Below, piece after piece: positions 58,971 through 64,000 of a stretch of 64,000 nucleotides of DNA. Position 1 is the first letter of the stretch. Each line of letters starts with the position of its first letter. The notes under the pieces are model-generated. The model made no database searches. It was not told where the DNA came from and was given only the letters and a program-made list of their open reading frames with translations. Both the position numbers and the translations under genes were made by a program. This DNA is from Alphaproteobacteria bacterium (GTDB lineage Bacteria > Pseudomonadota > Alphaproteobacteria > SMXQ01), in the NCBI GenBank assembly GCA_009380075.1, contig WHSO01000005.1, forward strand, positions 1-64,000. Direction: 5' to 3'.

Positions 58971-60107
58971 TTAGGTGGCGATCGGCTGTTGGGCGATGAG
59001 GTTGATCCCGTAGCCGTTGAGCCCGACAATGGTCCGCTTCGCGTTGGTCAGCAGGATCATGTTGCGAACCCCGAGCTCGATGAGGATCTGGGCGCCGATA
59101 CCATACTGGCGCAGTTCGGAAATCGGCGTGGTCATCGGTTTTCCGTCGCGTTCATGCACGTAGCGGGAGACGGCGGTGGGCGTCGGCTCGCGGATGATCA
59201 CGACGACCCCGCGTCCTTTTTCCGCGATCAGCCGCATTGCCGACTGGAGTTCTGTCGCGCGGTCGCGGGACTCGCCGGCGGCGAACTCGCTTGTTGTCGA
59301 ATCCCCAAGGACATCGGCGAGAAGGTTGAGGGCGTGCATGCGGACCAGCACCGGCTCTTCGCCCGAGACGTCGCCCTTGGTCAGCGCGAGGTGCTCGGCG
59401 TAGCTGATCTGGTTGGCGAAGACGTGCAGGTGGAATTCGCCGCCGAAGCGGCTGTTGATGACCGTTTCCGCGACCTTCCTGACGATCTTCTCGGTGCGCC
59501 GCCGGAAGGCGATCAGGTCGGCGATGGACGCGATCTTGAGCTTGTGCCGCCGGGCGAAGGCCAGAAGGTCGGGCAGGCGCGCCATGGTGCCATCATCGTT
59601 CATGATCTCGCAGATCACGCCGGACGGGTTGAGCCCAGCGAGGCGCCCTACGTCGACCGCCGCCTCCGTATGTCCGGCGCGCACCAGCACGCCGCCGGGC
59701 TGGGCGATCAGCGGGAAGACGTGCCCCGGCGTGACGATGTCGTCGCGGCCGCGGTTGGAATTGATGGCGACGGAGATGGTATGGGCGCGGTCCGCCGCCG
59801 AAATACCGGTGGTCACGCCTTCCCGCGCCTCGATCGAGACGGTGAAGGCGGTCTGGTGCCGCGACTGGTTCTTTGCCGCCATGAGTTGCAGGCCCAGTTG
59901 CTCGGACCGTTCCGGCGTCAACGACAGGCAGATCAGGCCACGGCCGTACTTGGCCATGAAATTGATCGCTTCAGGGCTCGCCTTTTCCGCGGGAATGACG
60001 AGGTCGCCCTCGTTCTCCCGGTTCTCGTCGTCCACCAGGATGAACATGCGCCCGTTGCGCGCGTCCTCGATGATCTCGCTGATGGGGGAAAGCTCGGATT
60101 TGGTCAC
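58971..60107 (-). CDS. ribB: 3,4-dihydroxy-2-butanone 4-phosphate synthase fused to a degenerate GTP cyclohydrolase II-like domain
   Basis: RibB part: MFILVDDENRENEGDLVIPAEKASPEAINFMAKYGRGLICLSL...HTEAAVDVGRLAGLNPSGVICEIMNDDGTMARLPDL. C-terminal RibA-like domain lacks the CLTGDVFGSxRCDC Zn motif. Confidence 0.9.
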   Translation of the reverse strand: MTKSELSPISEIIEDARNGRMFILVDDENRENEGDLVIPAEKASPEAINFMAKYGRGLICLSLTPERSEQLGLQLMAAKNQSRHQTAFTVSIEAREGVTTGISAADRAHTISVAINSNRGRDDIVTPGHVFPLIAQPGGVLVRAGHTEAAVDVGRLAGLNPSGVICEIMNDDGTMARLPDLLAFARRHKLKIASIADLIAFRRRTEKIVRKVAETVINSRFGGEFHLHVFANQISYAEHLALTKGDVSGEEPVLVRMHALNLLADVLGDSTTSEFAAGESRDRATELQSAMRLIAEKGRGVVVIIREPTPTAVSRYVHERDGKPMTTPISELRQYGIGAQILIELGVRNMILLTNAKRTIVGLNGYGINLIAQQPIAT

Positions 60108-60263
60108 GGAATCTCTCTTCGGAGGGTGTGCGCGGGGGCGGATTCCCGCCCCGGGGTCTGGCTGGGCAAGGTATCCCGCCGGCCCCCCGCGATCAAGGCC
60201 CGCCGCCTTGGCGCGCGCGACGGCGGGGGCTACACTGGCCGGGAAAGCAGAAGGATTCCTCCC

Positions 60264-61127
60264 ATGCCCGACGTCGCCTCCGTTACCGTAACACCGCTTT
60301 CGCCCGTGCTCGGCGCTCGGATGGACGGGATCGACCTGCACCGTCCTCTGGATGAGGCGGCGTTCGCCGTTGTTCACGACGCGTTTCTGCGCCACCAGGT
60401 GTTGTGCTTCCCCGGCCAGCACCTTTCCGCCGACGACCAGATTCGTTTCTGCGGCTATTTCGGCAGGGCCGATTCCGACTACAAGGCACCGGCGTCGCAG
60501 CTTGCCCCCGCCGATCGCACCCGGGCCGACTACCGCAAGGGCGTGATGCTGGTGACCAACGTGCGCAAGGACGGCGTGCCCATCGGCAACCTGCCCGACG
60601 GCGACATGCAGTTCCATTCCGACGGGGCGCACCGGCCCAACCCCTATCTTGCGACGACCCTCTACGGCATACGCGTGCCGCGGGAGGGCGGGGACACGCT
60701 GTTTGCGAATCTGTACGCCGCCCACGACGCGTTGCCGCCCTCGATGAAGGAGCGGATCGAAGGCCTCAGGGTGCACAACGTCTATCTTCTGGATGCGACC
60801 GATGCGGCGGAATTCGACGCCGACGACCCGCGCATGCGTCACGCCGTGCATCCGCTCGTGCGTGTTCACCCGGAGACGGGCCGGCGCGCTCTCTACGTCA
60901 ACCGGCTGATGTCGCGCTGGATCGAGGACATGGACCGTGCCGAGGGAGAGGCGCTCGTCGCCGAGTTGGTTGCGGTGAGCGAGCGGCCGGAGTTGGTTTA
61001 CGCCCATAAATGGACGCAGGGGGATTTCCTGATCTGGGACAATCGCTGCGTCAACCACGCACGCAGCGACTTCACTCCCGACGAGGTCCGGTTGCTGCGC
61101 CGCTACACCATCTCGGATGCCGCCTAG
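60264..61127 (+). CDS. TauD/TfdA-family dioxygenase (copy 3)
   Basis: MQFHSDGAHRPNPYLATTLYGIRVPREGGDTLFANLYAAHDAL...WDNRCVNHARSDF. Confidence 0.92.
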   Translation: MPDVASVTVTPLSPVLGARMDGIDLHRPLDEAAFAVVHDAFLRHQVLCFPGQHLSADDQIRFCGYFGRADSDYKAPASQLAPADRTRADYRKGVMLVTNVRKDGVPIGNLPDGDMQFHSDGAHRPNPYLATTLYGIRVPREGGDTLFANLYAAHDALPPSMKERIEGLRVHNVYLLDATDAAEFDADDPRMRHAVHPLVRVHPETGRRALYVNRLMSRWIEDMDRAEGEALVAELVAVSERPELVYAHKWTQGDFLIWDNRCVNHARSDFTPDEVRLLRRYTISDAA

Positions 61128-61141
61128 GACGGGCCGGTAGC

Positions 61142-61168
61142 AAAAAAGGGGCGCCCGGAGGCGCCCCT
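61142..61168 (-). terminator. Rho-independent terminator for the tct operon
   Basis: Reverse strand: AGGGGCGCC TCCG GGCGCCCCT TTTTTG; stem-loop with T run just downstream of the TctC stop. Confidence 0.8.
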
Positions 61169-61188
61169 ACTGGTGAATACCTTTGCGC

Positions 61189-62139
61189 TCAGCGCTTGGC
61201 CAGCGCGTCCTTGTACCTGGCGTAGAACTTGGCTAGCTTCTGGAGTTGCTGTTCCGCCGCTTCCCCCGCCAGAGGGTTCACCGGACGGCCCGTCTTTTTC
61301 GACCACGCCTGGATTTCCTTGTCCGCAAGCGTCTTCATGAGCGCTTCCGAGATCACCTTCCTGATTTCGGGTTTCAGCCCCGGCGGCGCGCCCACGTAGC
61401 GGTCGACCGACAGGATCGAAAGGTCGGGGTGCCCGGCGTCGGCAACCGTCGGCACTTTGGGCCACTGGCTCTTGTCCTCGAGCGCAAGGATGAGCTTGAT
61501 ATCTCCGCCTTCCGCCCACTTGGCGCCCGACGCCGCGTTGAACAGCGAGACATCCGTGTCGCCGCGAACCATGGAAAGAGATATGGCTGCCGACCCCTTG
61601 TAGCCGGGCAGGAACGTCACCTTGAGCCCCATTGCTTCGGAGAGAATCCGCCCCGCCACGTAGGAGCCCGAATTGTAATTGGTGATCGCGTACTTGAGCG
61701 ACTTGCCCTTGAGGTCCTTCCACGACTTGATGCCGGTCTTCGCGCTCGCGGTAAGGACGTAGGGATCCACCGCGATCCGCCCGATCCATGTGAACTTGTC
61801 GATGTCGTAGTCGGTCTTCTGGCCCAGGATCTTGTCGAGCAGCATGCCGGGCATGTTGAAGATCGCAATCTGGTAGCCATCCGGCTTCGCGCGATAGAGG
61901 GTCACCAGCGCCTTCTTACCGCCGCCCCCGGCGATGTTCTTTGGGACGACGTTGACCTTGTTGGGCAGATACTTCTGCATCACGGGAGACAGCTTGCGCA
62001 CGATCGTGTCGAAGCCGCCTCCGGGTCCATAGGGAATGACGAAGGTGATGTCCTTGTCCGGGAAGCCGGCGGCCATCGCCGGTCCCGTTACAGTCATGGC
62101 CGCCGCGAAGGCGGCGCCGATACCGATTATCCTGCGCAT
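61189..62139 (-). CDS. tctC: Tripartite tricarboxylate transporter substrate-binding protein
   Basis: Signal peptide; FPDKDITFVIPYGPGGGFDTIVRKLSPVMQKYLPNKVNVVPKNIAGGGGKKALVTLYRAKPDGYQIAIFNMPGM; adjacent to tctBA. Confidence 0.93.
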   Translation of the reverse strand: MRRIIGIGAAFAAAMTVTGPAMAAGFPDKDITFVIPYGPGGGFDTIVRKLSPVMQKYLPNKVNVVPKNIAGGGGKKALVTLYRAKPDGYQIAIFNMPGMLLDKILGQKTDYDIDKFTWIGRIAVDPYVLTASAKTGIKSWKDLKGKSLKYAITNYNSGSYVAGRILSEAMGLKVTFLPGYKGSAAISLSMVRGDTDVSLFNAASGAKWAEGGDIKLILALEDKSQWPKVPTVADAGHPDLSILSVDRYVGAPPGLKPEIRKVISEALMKTLADKEIQAWSKKTGRPVNPLAGEAAEQQLQKLAKFYARYKDALAKR

Positions 62140-62250
62140 GTCATGCTCCCTGTTCTATTTGCCGCTCGGGAGGCGTCGCCTCCGAACGAAGGTTACGTAC
62201 CGGGCAGGTTTCCGTTCCCAGATTTTTTATTGCTCAAATGCGAGAATATA

Positions 62251-62913
62251 CTACTCGTCCATGAGTTCGATGACCCATTCGGCCACCAAGCCACGGTAGA
62301 GTTCGTAGCTCAGGGCGAACTCGAACAGCAGCCATATGAAGACCACGACGGCAACTCCGGAATACAAGGCAAAACGCACCGGCTTGCCGCCCCACAGCCA
62401 CATCCACAGGAACACGAACACGGGCGCGGCGCCGAGAAACCCGAACAGCCACACCAGGGGGCCCGCCGCCGCTATGGCGGCGATACACGCCACCTCGCGC
62501 CGAACCGGGCGCTCGCCCGCCGCGATCTCGGCCGGCTGGACGCCGAAGATCGCGGCGAGGATGCGTCCCGCACGGGTTTTGGTGAGTGCGAGAATCTCGA
62601 TTCCCGTCAGCACGATCCCGATCCACCCGACCATGAGTGGGAACGCCCGAACGCTGCCCTGATACTCGTAGGTTTCGTGGAGAAAGAAGATGAAGAAGGC
62701 CGCGAGAACGAACGAGAAGTGGAGGGCCTGTCGCCTTTGCTCCGGCACCAGCGGGCGCGAGGCTGCGAGAGCCGCCGCCCAGCCGACGACGGCCGGAGCC
62801 ACAAGCGCTGTCTCGTGAAGTCCGGTGAGCCACATGCCGGCAAATGCGGCGCAGGCTCCGCAGAACAGAACGATGCCGAGCCGGGCCGAGGTCGGGAGCG
62901 ACGCACCATTCAT
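62251..62913 (-). CDS. tctB: Tripartite tricarboxylate transporter TctB family protein
   Basis: Small multi-TM protein between tctC and tctA, overlapping the tctA stop by 4 bp; FFIFFLHETYEYQGSVRAFPLMVGWIGIVLTGIEIL. Confidence 0.85.
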   Translation of the reverse strand: MNGASLPTSARLGIVLFCGACAAFAGMWLTGLHETALVAPAVVGWAAALAASRPLVPEQRRQALHFSFVLAAFFIFFLHETYEYQGSVRAFPLMVGWIGIVLTGIEILALTKTRAGRILAAIFGVQPAEIAAGERPVRREVACIAAIAAAGPLVWLFGFLGAAPVFVFLWMWLWGGKPVRFALYSGVAVVVFIWLLFEFALSYELYRGLVAEWVIELMDE

Positions 62914-64000
62914 GTCGTGCCTCCCGGGTGTGCCCCCGATTTGACGGCGGTGCGACGTTCCATGACGGCCCGGATACTGGGGACCAGCAACGTGAGGATG
63001 CACATCACGACCAGGATCAGCGCCACCGTGCGTGTGAAGAAGATGGTCCAGTCCCCATCGGAGATGCCCATGGCCTGGAAGAAGCTCCGCTCCGTGATCT
63101 CTCCCAGAACAAGGGCTATGGTGAAGGTCATTCGGGGATAATTGAAGCGTATCATCAGGTATCCCAGGACACCGAACGCGAGCGCGACGATGACGTCCAC
63201 GATCTCGCCGTTGATCACGTAGGCGCCGACCAGCGAAATGATCAGCACGGTCGGAACGAGGATCGGCGCATCCACCAGCGTGAGGTACGTCATCGGCTTC
63301 GCCAGCAAGAGGACGATCACGGTTGCCATCACGCAGGCGGTGGTGAGGGAAAGAATGAGCGTGAATACCACGTCTTCGTGGTCGAACAGCAGCCGCGGCC
63401 CTGGTTCGAGGCCGTGCAGCACCATGGCCCCCAGGAACACCGCGGTCTCCGCGCTGCCCGGAATGCCGAAGGCGAGCGTCGGCACGAGCGCCCCGCCGTC
63501 GGTGGCGTTGTTGGCCGCTTCCGGGGCGATCACGCCGCGGATATTTCCCTGACCATAGGGAATGTCGGGGTTTGGATCGCGCTGGACCTGTGTCGTATAG
63601 CTCAGGAACGCGGCGACCGTACCTCCGACGCCCGGAATGGCGCCGACGAACGTGCCGATCGCCGATCCCGTGACCACGGTGCCGAAGTTCCGGAAAGTCG
63701 CCCTGATCCCGTCGGAGATGCGCTGGATCTTGACCCTCGTCACGTCCTCCGCGATCGAGCCGCCTTTTACGCCGAGATCTATCATCTGGGCGATCGCGAA
63801 CATCCCGATGAGCGCCGGAACCAGCTTGATGCCGTCCCATAAGGCGTCGACGCCGTAGGTGTAGCGCACGACCCCCGAGACGGGATCGAAGCCGACGAAG
63901 GCGCAAGCGAAGCCGATGGCCGCTCCGATCAGCCCTTGCAGGAGGCGGCCGCCCGCCGCGACCGCGATGGCGCACAGGCCGAAGATGGCGAGCAGGAAGA
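62910..64000 (-). CDS. tctA: Tripartite tricarboxylate transporter permease TctA, 5' end beyond window
   Basis: SAIGTFVGAIPGVGGTVAAFLSYTTQVQRDPN...GVIAPEAANNATDGGALVPTLAFGIPGSAETAVFLGAM; frame stays open to the window edge. Confidence 0.93.
   Translation of the reverse strand, partial: FLLAIFGLCAIAVAAGGRLLQGLIGAAIGFACAFVGFDPVSGVVRYTYGVDALWDGIKLVPALIGMFAIAQMIDLGVKGGSIAEDVTRVKIQRISDGIRATFRNFGTVVTGSAIGTFVGAIPGVGGTVAAFLSYTTQVQRDPNPDIPYGQGNIRGVIAPEAANNATDGGALVPTLAFGIPGSAETAVFLGAMVLHGLEPGPRLLFDHEDVVFTLILSLTTACVMATVIVLLLAKPMTYLTLVDAPILVPTVLIISLVGAYVINGEIVDVIVALAFGVLGYLMIRFNYPRMTFTIALVLGEITERSFFQAMGISDGDWTIFFTRTVALILVVMCILTLLVPSIRAVMERRTAVKSGAHPGGTT

Noticed and set aside
60108-60263. Possible FMN riboswitch upstream of ribB
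   Set aside because: The leader has a coincidental AGGGTG but not the conserved RFN core, and space is short.
58971-61058. 695-aa minus-strand ORF
   Set aside because: The RibB fusion starts at GTG 60107. The N-terminal extension is antisense to TauD copy 3.
1-64000. Mobile element, prophage, toxin-antitoxin or defence island
   Set aside because: No transposase, integrase, restriction, Cas, TA or phage structural motifs recognised in any real frame.

Overview
This is a 64 kb chromosomal-looking window from a GC-rich bacterium. Gene content and synteny suggest an alphaproteobacterium, possibly Rhodospirillales-like (inference only). It is densely coded, with about 60 protein genes, one tRNA-Gly(CCC) and one clear SAM-II riboswitch upstream of metZ. 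I saw no rRNA, CRISPR array, integrase, transposase or prophage genes.

Main blocks:
- Carboxylic-acid uptake and use: tricarballylate-dehydrogenase-like FAD protein, orphan Bug/TctC receptors, matB with a divergent GntR/FCD regulator.
- Housekeeping and transport: zntB, two MscS channels, an Atm1-like ABC exporter, recX, argD-argF-hslO, tandem trkH paralogs, folE, apaG, metZ.
- Hydantoinase A/B pair.
- Envelope/lipid module: a double-domain PAP2 phosphatase, GT39, GT2 and a VTT/DedA-like protein.
- Near-complete queuosine cluster: queC, yhhQ, queF, tgt, queA, queG.
- Accessory catabolic region (about 46.8-64 kb): three TauD/TfdA dioxygenases, a free-standing A-T-TE NRPS-like enzyme preceded by seven perfect heptanucleotide repeats, and an apparent flavin-dependent monooxygenase operon. 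That operon holds a flavin reductase, an LLM oxidoreductase, two alpha/beta-hydrolases and a RibB fused to a degenerate GTP cyclohydrolase II domain. It is followed by a third TauD gene and a tctCBA transporter.

Most interesting leads:
- The LLM/RibB cassette, which contains a Ser-to-Gly 'dead' hydrolase with a histone-like tail.
- The double PAP2 enzyme.
- A cysteine-free NsrR/Rrf2-like regulator.
- The heptanucleotide repeat abutting the NRPS-like ribosome-binding site.

Many long ORFs in the supplied track are antisense shadows of real genes. Start codons were refined by eye and may be off by a few codons.
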